Shown one piece after another: positions 41,071 through 49,712 of a stretch of DNA of 64,000 nt. Position 1 is the first letter of the stretch. The number at the start of each line of letters is the position of its first letter. Source of the stretch: an uncultured Lachnospiraceae bacterium (GTDB taxonomy: Bacteria > Bacillota > Clostridia > Lachnospirales > Lachnospiraceae); assembly GCA_910579225.1 (NCBI GenBank), contig CAJTTI010000002.1, forward strand, positions 124,001-188,000, read 5' to 3'. The translations under genes and the position numbers were made by a program. Below the pieces are notes generated by a model that did no database searches, was not told where the DNA came from, and saw nothing but the letters and a program-made list of their open reading frames with translations.

Positions 41071-41278
41071 TCAGCATCTTTCCGGACAAAAGCCCGGAAG
41101 GATTTCCAGACGTGAAACGGCGGGAAATTCTTCCAGACCCCGGGCTGGTGGAGGGGAAGATGCGGAACTGTAAATCAGCATCTTTCCGGACAAAAGCCCG
41201 GAAGGATTTCCAGACGTGAAACGGCGGGAAATTCTTCCAGACCCCGGGCTGGTGGAGGGGAAGATGCGGAACTGTAAA
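41071..41278 (+). repeat. Exact 104-bp tandem duplication of the structured element (copies B1 and B2)
   Basis: Two identical 104-base units (41071-41174 and 41175-41278). Each folds as P1 GCATCTTTCC/GGGAAGATGC (41074-41083 with 41154-41163), P2 AGCCCGG/CCGGGCT (41091-41097 with 41140-41146), P3 AAGGATTTCC/GGAAATTCTT (41098-41107 with 41123-41132) and P4 CGT/ACG with loop GAA. The tail GATGCGGAACTGTAAA closes each unit. Compared with copy A at 11218 the stems differ at paired positions, for example P1 TTTCC/GGGAA against TGCC/GGCG. Confidence 0.88.
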
Positions 41279-41291
41279 TAGGAGAAAAAAT

Positions 41292-42965
41292 ATGATTTTA
41301 TCGGGCGCAGAGATTGTGATCGCCTGCCTGGAGGAACAGGGTGTGGACACTGTATTCGGGTATCCGGGCGGGGCGATTTTGAATATTTATGATGCACTGT
41401 ACAAACACAAAGAGATTACGCATATATTGACATCCCATGAACAGGGAGCCTCTCATGCAGCAGATGGCTATGCCAGGGCGACCGGCAGGGTTGGAGTGTG
41501 CTTTGCCACGTCCGGGCCAGGCGCCACTAATCTGGTTACTGGTATCGCCACTGCCTATATGGACTCCATTCCTGTTGTGGCAATTACATGCAACGTAGGA
41601 ACATCACTTCTGGGAAAAGACAGTTTTCAGGAAGTGGATATTGCAGGTATCACCATTCCGGTGACAAAACATAATTTTATTGTAAAAGATGTTAGAGATC
41701 TGGCAGGAGTTATCCGGCGCGCCTTCCGAATTGCCAGAACCGGGAGACCGGGGCCTGTACTTATAGATGTAACCAAAGATGTAACAGCCAATGAGACCGA
41801 GTATACCAGAGAAGTGTCGGAAGAGATCCGTCCAGATTGTTCCACAATCAGAGAGGAAGATCTGAAGGAGGCGGTCCGGCTGATTCAGCAGGCTCAGAAA
41901 CCCATGATCTTTGTCGGTGGCGGCGCCATTGCGTCCAATGCTTCCGGAGAGCTTCTGGAGTTTGCAGAGAAGCTGGATGCCCCCGTGTGCGATACTTTGA
42001 TGGGAAAGGGCGCTTTCAGCGGAGAGCATCCGCTGTATGCAGGGATGCTGGGCATGCATGGTACAAAGTATGCCAATTTCGGCGTGGCTAAATGCGATCT
42101 TCTTGTGACGGTGGGCGCACGCTTCAGCGACCGGGTATTTGGTGATGCCTCCCGCTTTGCGACGCATGCAAAGATCCTTCAGATTGATGTGGATCCTGCG
42201 GAGATCAACAAGAACATTTTGGTTTCCTCCAGCATTATCGGAGATGTAAAAGAAGTGCTGAAAAAGTTGAATCCGCTGTTTGATCAGCAGGAGCATAAGG
42301 AATGGATTTCATATATTGATGATCTGAAAACCCGTTTTCCGCTGAAATACAACGAAGAAGGACTGACAGGCCCATATATTGTGGAGGAGATCTATAAGGC
42401 GACCAGAGGAGATGCGATTATCTGTACAGAAGTCGGACAGCACCAGATGTGGGCGGCACAGTATTATAAATACAGCAGTCCCAGGACATTTCTGACTTCC
42501 GGAGGTCTCGGCACCATGGGTTACGGCCTGGGAGCATCCATGGGCGCTAAGCTGGCAATGCCGGACAAGCGGGTGATCAATATTGCCGGTGACGGGTGTT
42601 TTCGCATGAATATGAACGAGTTGGCCACGGCGGCGCGTTACAATATTCCGATTATTGAAGTAGTAATTAATAACCATGTGCTGGGGATGGTCCGACAGTG
42701 GCAGAATCTGTTCTACGGAGGACGTTATTCAGCTACGGTTCTCAATGATAAGGCTGACTTTGTGAAAGTGGCGGAGGCACTTGGGTGTAAAGGGATTCGC
42801 GTTACGAAAAAGGAAGAATTTGCGCCGGCTTTGCAGGAAGCGTTTGCATATGGAGGACCGGTACTTCTGGATTGCCAGATCGACAGTGATGATAAAGTGT
42901 TTCCGATGGTACCGGCAGGAGCTCCTATTGAGAACGCATTTGATCAGGATGATCTGCCGGAATAA
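41292..42965 (+). CDS. ilvB: Acetolactate synthase large subunit
   Basis: Thiamine-diphosphate enzyme making acetolactate and acetohydroxybutyrate, 557 residues. N-terminal HEQGASHAADGYARATG contains the catalytic Glu, the FAD domain is in the middle (about 190-330), and the C-terminal TPP-binding region GDGCFRMNMNELATA is followed by VINNHVLGMVRQWQ. TAGGAG precedes the ATG. The small regulatory subunit ilvN is not next to it; serC follows instead. The immediate upstream region is a tandem structured element, so post-transcriptional control is likely. Confidence 0.95.
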   Translation: MILSGAEIVIACLEEQGVDTVFGYPGGAILNIYDALYKHKEITHILTSHEQGASHAADGYARATGRVGVCFATSGPGATNLVTGIATAYMDSIPVVAITCNVGTSLLGKDSFQEVDIAGITIPVTKHNFIVKDVRDLAGVIRRAFRIARTGRPGPVLIDVTKDVTANETEYTREVSEEIRPDCSTIREEDLKEAVRLIQQAQKPMIFVGGGAIASNASGELLEFAEKLDAPVCDTLMGKGAFSGEHPLYAGMLGMHGTKYANFGVAKCDLLVTVGARFSDRVFGDASRFATHAKILQIDVDPAEINKNILVSSSIIGDVKEVLKKLNPLFDQQEHKEWISYIDDLKTRFPLKYNEEGLTGPYIVEEIYKATRGDAIICTEVGQHQMWAAQYYKYSSPRTFLTSGGLGTMGYGLGASMGAKLAMPDKRVINIAGDGCFRMNMNELATAARYNIPIIEVVINNHVLGMVRQWQNLFYGGRYSATVLNDKADFVKVAEALGCKGIRVTKKEEFAPALQEAFAYGGPVLLDCQIDSDDKVFPMVPAGAPIENAFDQDDLPE

Positions 42966-42975
42966 AGTTTCATTA

Positions 42976-43008
42976 TTGACTTTGCAAGGGGTGCTGTAGT
43001 ATTATAAT
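42976..43008 (+). promoter_or_regulatory. Promoter of the serC leader
   Basis: TTGACT (42976-42981) with TATTAT (43000-43005) at 18 bases or TATAAT (43003-43008) at 21 bases; TTGCAA at 42982 gives a 15-base alternative. Confidence 0.55.
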
Positions 43009-43040
43009 AGATAGAAATTAAGGGCAGAAATGATATTACT

Positions 43041-43172
43041 GGGGGATGCTGCAGGGTAGTCATTTCCGATGATTGACAATACTTGATGGGAAATTTATTC
43101 AAGCGCTGTGGGTGATTTGGAAGGGCGAAGGGCAGCATCCTCTCTGTGTTATGGAAAAGAGGATATGAAATT
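43041..43172 (+). ncRNA. Riboswitch-like leader of serC
   Basis: A closing stem GGATGCTGC (43044-43052)/GCAGCATCC (43132-43140) encloses 79 bases with an internal stem ATTTCC (43062-43067)/GGAAAT (43089-43094). The 3' half of the closing stem overlaps ATCCTCT (43137-43143), which is perfectly complementary to AGAGGAT (43158-43164), the serC ribosome site. The two helices are mutually exclusive, so closing the domain should free the ribosome site. I do not recognise a known class. Confidence 0.65.
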
Positions 43173-44255
43173 ATGAAAAGAGTCTATAATTTCTCGGCCG
43201 GGCCTGCCGTATTGCCGGAGGAAGTGCTGAGAGAAATTTCAGAAGAGATGATGGACTACCGGGGAACGGGTATGTCCGTGATGGAGATGAGCCATCGCTC
43301 CGGGGTTTTTGACGAGATCCTACAGACAGCAGAAAAAGACTTTCGGGAGCTTTTGAAAGTTCCTGACAATTATAAGGTACTGTTCCTGCAGGGCGGAGCT
43401 CATCTGCAGTTTGCTGCAGTTCCCATGAACCTGATGAAGAACCGGGTAGCAGATTATATTGTGACTGGTCAGTGGGCAAAGAGAGCTTATGAGGAGGCAA
43501 AGCAGTATGGGACTGCGAATAAGATTGCTTCCAGTGAAGACCAGACGTATTCTTATATTCCGGACTGCTCGGATTTGCCGGTTAGTGGGAATGCTGATTA
43601 TGTCTATATCTGTGAGAATAATACCATCTATGGGACCAAGTTTAAGACCCTTCCCGATACGAAAGGGAAAGATCTGGTGGCAGATGTATCCTCCTGTTTC
43701 CTGTCAGAGCCTGTGGATGTGTCCAGATATGCGGTAATGTACGGAGGCGTTCAGAAGAATATCGGACCGGCAGGTATGGTGATTGCAGTGGTCCGGGAGG
43801 ACCTGATTACGGATGACGTACTTCCCGGGACGCCGACCATTATGAAATATAAGACCCAGGCGGATACGGGGTCTTTGTATAATACACCAAATTGCTTCTG
43901 CATTTATACATGTGGAAAAGTATTTCAGTGGCTGAAAAAAATGGGTGGCCTGGAGGTGATGAAGCGGAAGAATGAGGAGAAAGCAGCGGTTCTCTATGAT
44001 TACCTGGACAGCAGCAGGCTGTTTCAGGGGACTGTGAGGAAAGAAGACCGTTCGCTGATGAATGTTCCTTTTGTGACCGGAGATCAGAAACTGGATGCGA
44101 AATTTGTCAGAGAGGCAGATGAGGCAGGCTTTGTGAATCTGAAAGGCCACAGAAGTGTCGGCGGCATGCGTGCCAGCATTTATAATGCTATGCCGAGAGA
44201 GGGTGTAGAGGCGCTTGTTGCATTTATGAAAAAATTCGAAGAGGAGAACAAGTAG
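43173..44255 (+). CDS. serC: Phosphoserine aminotransferase
   Basis: PLP aminotransferase converting 3-phosphohydroxypyruvate and glutamate to phosphoserine. The 360-residue protein opens with VYNFSAGPAVLPEEVL, has GTGMSVMEMSHR near residue 35, and the PLP-Lys region YGGVQKNIGPAGM near 190. ATG 43173 follows AAGAGG by 10 bases; the frame stays open upstream to 43146 but there it overlaps the leader helix. It is first gene of serC-serA-DUF1015. Confidence 0.96.
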   Translation: MKRVYNFSAGPAVLPEEVLREISEEMMDYRGTGMSVMEMSHRSGVFDEILQTAEKDFRELLKVPDNYKVLFLQGGAHLQFAAVPMNLMKNRVADYIVTGQWAKRAYEEAKQYGTANKIASSEDQTYSYIPDCSDLPVSGNADYVYICENNTIYGTKFKTLPDTKGKDLVADVSSCFLSEPVDVSRYAVMYGGVQKNIGPAGMVIAVVREDLITDDVLPGTPTIMKYKTQADTGSLYNTPNCFCIYTCGKVFQWLKKMGGLEVMKRKNEEKAAVLYDYLDSSRLFQGTVRKEDRSLMNVPFVTGDQKLDAKFVREADEAGFVNLKGHRSVGGMRASIYNAMPREGVEALVAFMKKFEEENK

Positions 44256-44259
44256 AACA

Positions 44260-45423
44260 ATGTATCAGTATCATTGTCTGAATCCGATTGCGGAGATTGG
44301 ACTTAAAAGGTTTGACGGCAATTATGCCAAGACGGACAATATCGTGAACGCGGACGCGGTGCTGGTGCGGAGCGCGGCAATGCACGATATGGAACTTCCT
44401 GAAAGTGTCTGCGTCATCGGCAGGGCCGGGGCGGGTGTGAACAACATTCCCCTTGGAAAGTGTTCCGAGCAGGGAATCGCAGTTTTCAATACGCCTGGCG
44501 CCAATGCCAATGGAGTGAAAGAACTGGTGCTGGCGGGTATGCTTCTGGCGTCCAGAGACATCATTGGCGGACATTATTGGGTGCGTTCCGAACGCCAGAA
44601 CGAGGAGCTTCCGCAGCTTGCTGAGAAGCAGAAAAAGGCGTTTGCGGGCAATGAAATTATGGGAAAGAAACTGGGTGTGATTGGTCTTGGGGCCATCGGA
44701 ATCCTGGTGGCGAATGCAGCTGCGGCGCTGGGCATGGAAGTGTATGGATACGATCCGTATATTTCGGTGAATGCGGCATGGAATCTTTCGAGAGACGTGA
44801 AACATATTACGGATGTGAATGACATTTATCGGGAATGCGATTATATCACCATTCATGTTCCTTTAATGGACAGTACGAAGGGGATGATCGGTTCTTCTGC
44901 CATTGCATTGATGAAAAGCAGCGTGGTTATCCTAAATTTTGCCAGAGGCCCGTTGGTGGATCAGAAAGCAATTGTAGAGGCGCTCCGAACTAATCGAATC
45001 CGAAAATATGTGACAGATTTTCCGACAGCAGATATTGCTTCCATGAAAAATGCCATTGTAATTCCTCATCTGGGAGCTTCCACAGTAGAATCTGAGGACA
45101 ACTGTGCGATCATGGCTGTGCAGGAAGTTCGGGACTACCTGGAAAACGGAAATATTCATAACTCCGTGAATTATCCTAATTGTGACATGGGGGTTTGCAA
45201 ATTTGCAGCGCGTGTTACGATTATTCACCGGAATATCCCGAATATGTTGACAAAATTCACGGCTACATTCGGAGATCTGGGCATTAATATTGAGAGAATG
45301 AGCAATGAGACCAGAGGGGAATATGGTTATGTAATGATGGATCTGTCCAATATGCCGGATGAGGCATTGATTGATACCATACAAAAAATAAAAGGCGTTC
45401 TGAAAGTAAGGGTGATGAGATAG
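44260..45423 (+). CDS. serA: D-3-phosphoglycerate dehydrogenase
   Basis: First step of serine synthesis, 387 residues. The NAD-binding Rossmann motif is VIGLGAIGILVANAA (about 146-160), the catalytic Arg region NFARGPLVD (near 230), and the catalytic His is in PHLGAST near 270. A C-terminal ACT domain (about 315-387, EYGYVMMDLSN) probably gives serine feedback. It starts 4 bases after serC and its stop is followed at once by the next ATG, so the three genes are one translational unit. Confidence 0.95.
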   Translation: MYQYHCLNPIAEIGLKRFDGNYAKTDNIVNADAVLVRSAAMHDMELPESVCVIGRAGAGVNNIPLGKCSEQGIAVFNTPGANANGVKELVLAGMLLASRDIIGGHYWVRSERQNEELPQLAEKQKKAFAGNEIMGKKLGVIGLGAIGILVANAAAALGMEVYGYDPYISVNAAWNLSRDVKHITDVNDIYRECDYITIHVPLMDSTKGMIGSSAIALMKSSVVILNFARGPLVDQKAIVEALRTNRIRKYVTDFPTADIASMKNAIVIPHLGASTVESEDNCAIMAVQEVRDYLENGNIHNSVNYPNCDMGVCKFAARVTIIHRNIPNMLTKFTATFGDLGINIERMSNETRGEYGYVMMDLSNMPDEALIDTIQKIKGVLKVRVMR

Positions 45424-46656
45424 ATGGCAGTTGTAAAGCCATTTTGTTGTGTTCATCCGGCCAGGGGCCTGGAGCCTGAGATTGCGGCTTTGCCCTACGA
45501 TGTGTACAACAGAGAAGAAGCAAGACATGCAGTGGAGGGAAAACCTCTGTCTTTTTTGAACATTGACCGTCCGGAGATTCTGTTCGGGCCGGAACAGGAT
45601 ATGTATGCACAGGAGGTCTATGAAGCAGCGAATATACGTCTGCGGAAAATGCAGGAGGAAGGCTCGTTTGTGAAAGACGAGTCTCCGGTCTATTATATTT
45701 ATGAACTGATGATGGATGGACGTTCTCAGACTGGGATTGTGGGATGTGCTTCCATTGATGACTATGAGAGCCAGATTATCCGGAAGCATGAGAGCACCAG
45801 AGCGGAGAAAGAAGAAGATCGGATTCGACATGTGGATGTGTGCAATGCACAGACAGGCCCTATCTTCCTTGCGTATCGTTCTCATGAGCAGATTCAGAAG
45901 ATCATACAGGAGATTAAGACGAGGGAGCCGGAGTTTTCCTTTGAAGCGGAGGACGGGATTCGGCATACAGGTTGGAAAGTTACGGATTGCAACCTTCTGG
46001 AGGATCTGGAACAGGCGTTTGCCCAAATAGAACATATCTATATTGCTGATGGACACCACCGGACCGCATCCGCTGTGAAAGTGGGGCTGAGGCGGAGACG
46101 TCAGTATCCGGATTATAACGGTACAGAGGAGTTTAATTATTTCCTGTCGGTGCTGTTCCCTGATAATGAGCTGATGATCATGGATTATAATCGCGTCGTG
46201 AAAGATCTGAATGGATTGACTATGGAAGAGTTTCTGGGGAAAGTATCGGAAAAGTTTGAGACATTCCTTCTGAAAGGCCATGTAAAGCCTGAGGAGAAAG
46301 GGCAGATATTGATGTATCTGCATGGCTATTGGTTCCGCCTGGTGGCGAGGCCGGAATACATACAGGAAGATCCGGTGGAAGGACTGGATGTGTCTTATTT
46401 GCAGAGAGAACTTCTGGGACCGATTCTTGGAATTAAAGATCCAAGAACAGATAAACGGATTGACTTCATCGGAGGTATTCGTGGAATAGAAGAGTTGAAA
46501 CGCCGTGCAGACAATGATATGGAAGTCGCGTTTGCCATGTATCCCACTTCCATTCAGGAACTTTTTGCAGTGGCAGATGCAGGACTTTTAATGCCTCCTA
46601 AATCTACCTGGTTTGAACCAAAGCTCAGGAGCGGCCTGTTTATACATGAAATCTGA
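45424..46656 (+). CDS. DUF1015 family protein
   Basis: A 410-residue cytosolic protein of the DUF1015 family, with conserved ALPYDVYNREEAR, HVDVCNAQTGPIFLAY and IADGHHRTASA. The last looks like a nucleotide- or phosphate-binding loop of ParB/Srx-like kinases, and relatives have been linked to serine phosphorylation (free serine kinase type), which would suit its place behind serC-serA. It begins immediately at the serA stop. The specific reaction is not established from sequence. A strong terminator follows. Confidence 0.85.
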   Translation: MAVVKPFCCVHPARGLEPEIAALPYDVYNREEARHAVEGKPLSFLNIDRPEILFGPEQDMYAQEVYEAANIRLRKMQEEGSFVKDESPVYYIYELMMDGRSQTGIVGCASIDDYESQIIRKHESTRAEKEEDRIRHVDVCNAQTGPIFLAYRSHEQIQKIIQEIKTREPEFSFEAEDGIRHTGWKVTDCNLLEDLEQAFAQIEHIYIADGHHRTASAVKVGLRRRRQYPDYNGTEEFNYFLSVLFPDNELMIMDYNRVVKDLNGLTMEEFLGKVSEKFETFLLKGHVKPEEKGQILMYLHGYWFRLVARPEYIQEDPVEGLDVSYLQRELLGPILGIKDPRTDKRIDFIGGIRGIEELKRRADNDMEVAFAMYPTSIQELFAVADAGLLMPPKSTWFEPKLRSGLFIHEI

Positions 46657-46689
46657 ATATATATTGTATGGAATGGAAAAAAGACAGAT

Positions 46690-46728
46690 AAAGGCGTAAG
46701 CAGTTGTATTTTGCAGCTTACGCCTTTT
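46690..46728. terminator. Bidirectional terminator between DUF1015 and the metalloprotease gene
   Basis: AAAGGCGTAAGC (46690-46701) pairs perfectly with GCTTACGCCTTT (46716-46727), with T or A tracts on both sides, so it can serve the convergent genes. Confidence 0.9.
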
Positions 46729-46744
46729 ATGTATGGAAAGGATT

Positions 46745-47281
46745 TTAGAGCATGGTCAGCAGATTGGGAATCAGCATGGCTACAGCAGCGGCATAGATCA
46801 GGTCAAGCCAGAAGACGGACCCGAAAGCGCCTATGTAGATCAGCCCGATTACCGGAGCAGACAGGATCTTGGGAATAAGTCCCACATTTGGATTTTTCAG
46901 AATCCGATCCAGCATATTTCTCGCATCGCCGGTACTTGGGAACGCATGCATCAGGATGGAAAATCCAAGCCAGGCCAGCACCAGGCTGACCGGATTCATA
47001 TATTCCCGGAATTTCAGGATTGGTATGGCCACAGGCGTCAGGATCAGGATTCCCAGCAGGGTGTTAATAAAGAATGGACCTGTGGAAGTCAAAAATACTT
47101 TCAGAGGATCTTCGGAAGCTTCGTGCTCCACATATCCGCATGGATTTCCCATACGAAAATAGACGACCCTGAATACCGGAATGCGCAGAAATCTGCAAAA
47201 GATCTGGTGGGCAAATTCGTGGACCGCGATGCCCGGAAAGGTAATGATGGAGATCAGGATCCCCAACCCTGGAATAATCAT
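46745..47281 (-). CDS. Membrane metalloprotease-like protein (M50-like, HEFAH)
   Basis: A 178-residue integral membrane protein. The zinc motif HEFAH is at residues 21-25 in the first helix, and a later HAFPSTGDARNML could give the third ligand Asp, as in small site-2-protease relatives. About four hydrophobic segments are present. No PDZ domain is seen. It overlaps the upstream TPR gene by 4 bases. A regulated intramembrane protease role is possible, but no substrate is evident. Confidence 0.75.
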   Translation of the reverse strand: MIIPGLGILISIITFPGIAVHEFAHQIFCRFLRIPVFRVVYFRMGNPCGYVEHEASEDPLKVFLTSTGPFFINTLLGILILTPVAIPILKFREYMNPVSLVLAWLGFSILMHAFPSTGDARNMLDRILKNPNVGLIPKILSAPVIGLIYIGAFGSVFWLDLIYAAAVAMLIPNLLTML

Positions 47282-48345
47282 AGTGCTTCCTCCTCTACAT
47301 AGTATTCTCTGAGAGATATCTCACCGCTTAGAAGTGCTTTGGTATCATCTTCCATGGGAGTGCCGGCGTCTTCCATTTCCTGTTTCATCTGTTCTGTTTC
47401 TGCCATCATTCCGTTCTCAAATAAGGTGATGAGATAGGTATCCCGGACATAGAGGGCGTCCGGATCGCTTTCGTAGGCTGTCCTGGCATAAGTAAGTGCC
47501 TCTTCGTTATTTCCGTCCAGCAGGTTTAGGATTGCCATTCCGCGGCAGGCCAGTGCTTCCGTCTTCTCATAGCGGAGGACCTGTTCGTAATAAGACCGGG
47601 CGCTTTCAAAATCTCCATCCCGGCGAAGCCTCGTACCCAGTTCAGACATGGCAGTGAAATCCATGGGGTTCTCTTCCAGACATTTCAGAAGGCTGGCTTT
47701 ATATTCTTCCGGATCCTCGGAAAACTGTGCGGCATAGTACCAGACCAGAGGCTGATACATCTTCGGATCTCCTTTCATATCTTCCAGCTTTTCCTTAATG
47801 ATGACAACAGCCAGTTCTTGTTCTGTATCTTCCCTCAGATCATCTGATACAGCTTGTAATTCATCCAGTGTATCATAGTAGCTGTTCAAAATATTCTGAT
47901 AGTGAATCATCTCTCCGTAGGTGGTATCGGACAGCGATTTGCCAGCCAGATGGGTGTTCATACAATAGGCGGCAAAATCATAGCATCCGTAGTCCATGGA
48001 GAGGGTTACCAGACGGACAGCCAGATCTGTGGAATTGGGATGTCTCTGAGCAGTCTGTTCCAGTTGTGACAAAGTATCATAAAGCATTCCCTGCTGGATG
48101 CGTGCTTCAGCAGTTGCATAGATCCGATAGTCTGTCAGTTGCTTTGGCATCTGGAAATATGCAAAAACCGTAAGGGCCAGAACCACAAGTGTAATGGGCA
48201 GGAAAATCCAGGGGAGGGGATAACGAATTGCCTGTTCCCTGCATCTTTTGCAGAGACGGGAATGGGGGTTCTCTGTCTTGTCTGCAGGCGCCTGATGGCA
48301 CATTTCACATCCGCACAGTTCGTCGAAAATATTTTGTTCTTCCAT
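47278..48345 (-). CDS. Zinc-ribbon membrane protein with TPR repeats
   Basis: A 355-residue protein. The N-terminal Cys-rich ribbon (CGCEMCHQAP ... CKRC), one membrane helix (about residues 45-65), then TPR-like helical repeats outside (about 80-330) with patterns such as DFESARSYYEQVLRYEKTEALACRG. I chose ATG 48345 (MEEQNIFDELC) over a longer frame to 48405 because AAGGAG precedes it. It overlaps the metalloprotease gene, so the two are coupled. Function unknown; a scaffold for membrane complexes is plausible. Confidence 0.75.
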   Translation of the reverse strand: MEEQNIFDELCGCEMCHQAPADKTENPHSRLCKRCREQAIRYPLPWIFLPITLVVLALTVFAYFQMPKQLTDYRIYATAEARIQQGMLYDTLSQLEQTAQRHPNSTDLAVRLVTLSMDYGCYDFAAYCMNTHLAGKSLSDTTYGEMIHYQNILNSYYDTLDELQAVSDDLREDTEQELAVVIIKEKLEDMKGDPKMYQPLVWYYAAQFSEDPEEYKASLLKCLEENPMDFTAMSELGTRLRRDGDFESARSYYEQVLRYEKTEALACRGMAILNLLDGNNEEALTYARTAYESDPDALYVRDTYLITLFENGMMAETEQMKQEMEDAGTPMEDDTKALLSGEISLREYYVEEEAL

Positions 48346-48417
48346 AATAATATAAGCACTCCTTATTTCGCCCCCGGCAGTATATCCGAATACAGCCAGG
48401 AACATCTTCTTTTTACT

Positions 48418-49221
48418 CTAACAGGGCTGGAAGGAAAAGGTATAATCCCGTGCTTCACCTGCAGACAGATACTGTACATACTTTTTCTCCAGAAGATTTG
48501 TGTCGGGTACCTGATCCATGGTACCGCCGCACCAGGGCTCGATGCACAAAAACGGCGCGTCTTTCCTGATGGGAGTCCAGAAGGCGACGGTGGGATAATC
48601 TGGAAAATCAAACTGAATCCCCTTTTCCGTACATTGGTGGATGAGTTTCACCGTACGGTGGGTAAGATTTTCGTAAAGGATGGCATCGTGATCGAACAAG
48701 GGATACTGCAGATGCAGATCCTCCACATCCGGATCCTCAAAACGGAGCAGATATTCAGTGAAATGTTCGCCCTCTTCCATGGGACAGAAGAAAGCCGGAT
48801 GTCCGCCAACCAGGAAAGGCATCTCGTCTGTTCCTTTGTTGGTTACTCCATAGACAGCGTACAGCCTGGGACCGTCCAGACGGAAGGTGACAGTGAAGAC
48901 AAAATCATAGGGATAGACAGAAGAGGTGAACTCTGTGGTTCCTGTGGAGAGGATCACGTAGTTTTCTGCCTGTTCTGCCACTTTAAAATCTGCATCTTTT
49001 ACAAAACCGTGCCGCGGAATATCATAAGCCTGTCCGTGGATGGTCACCGGCTGAGGAACAGCGCCGATATATGGAAAAAGAACCGGTGATGTCTTTGCCC
49101 AGTATGCAGGATCCTTCTGCCACAGGTATTCCTTGCCGGAAGCAGTCTGATAGGACAGAAGCTCTGCACCCGGAGTTTGGCAGATAACAGTGGCGTATTC
49201 GTTTTTGATTGTGATATTCAT
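48418..49221 (-). CDS. Aldose 1-epimerase family protein
   Basis: Galactose-mutarotase-like beta-sandwich enzyme, 267 residues, related to the YihR/YeaD and LacX group. Motifs include NEYATVICQTPGAELLSY at the N-terminus, LFPYIGAVP near 50, the base-type His in GGHPAFFCPME near 150 and CIEPWCGGTMD near 225. I chose the start at MNITIKNEY, preceded by GGGGGAA; longer in-frame starts extend to 49272. It probably interconverts sugar anomers in the cytosol; substrate unknown. Confidence 0.87.
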   Translation of the reverse strand: MNITIKNEYATVICQTPGAELLSYQTASGKEYLWQKDPAYWAKTSPVLFPYIGAVPQPVTIHGQAYDIPRHGFVKDADFKVAEQAENYVILSTGTTEFTSSVYPYDFVFTVTFRLDGPRLYAVYGVTNKGTDEMPFLVGGHPAFFCPMEEGEHFTEYLLRFEDPDVEDLHLQYPLFDHDAILYENLTHRTVKLIHQCTEKGIQFDFPDYPTVAFWTPIRKDAPFLCIEPWCGGTMDQVPDTNLLEKKYVQYLSAGEARDYTFSFQPC

Positions 49222-49472
49222 AATAGATTCCCCCATAAAATATGTATGATCATCCGGCTTTTGCGACCGCATCTGCCGTCTGTCAGGCCTGTAGATCAGC
49301 GGTCTGCCTATGGCTATTATAGCAGTTTTAAAGAGGAAATACTACAGAAGAATTATTTTTCGTGTTCCTGATTATGATGGGGGAGGCGGCTGTGGGGGCC
49401 GGATTGACTTCTGAAGGAATGGACGTTATAATAAGAACATTGTGAGGCAGGATGGGCAGGGGGGCGTATGAT

Positions 49473-49655
49473 ATGAGTGCAAAGACGAGCTGCGAGATGT
49501 GCAGCAATTATGTATATGATGAAGATTATGATTATTATGTATGCGAGATGGATCTGGATGAGGATGAGATGTATCGGTTTCTGAGTAGTTCTGTAGACAG
49601 TTGCCCGTATTTCCGCGGAGAGGATGAATATCAGATTGTACGGAAACAAATGTAA
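49473..49655 (+). CDS. Small acidic Cys-containing protein
   Basis: A 60-residue protein beginning MSAKTSCEMCSNYVYDEDYD with Cys at 7, 10 and 23 and a later SCPYF, rich in Asp, Glu and Tyr. It resembles a small conserved Lachnospiraceae family of unknown function with a probable zinc-binding knuckle. AGGGGGG lies upstream of ATG 49473; ATG 49452 is an alternative. It is 57 bases before the glycosyltransferase fusion gene. Confidence 0.7.
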   Translation: MSAKTSCEMCSNYVYDEDYDYYVCEMDLDEDEMYRFLSSSVDSCPYFRGEDEYQIVRKQM

Positions 49656-49712
49656 AGCATACAGACTGCTGAAATACAGCTTATAAGAGAGCGGCTGGAG
49701 AGGAGAGGGATT

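Noticed and set aside
44932..46323. A 463-codon minus-strand frame across serA and the DUF1015 gene
   Set aside because: It crosses two well-supported plus-strand genes, and the product is low-complexity His/Leu-rich with no family features.
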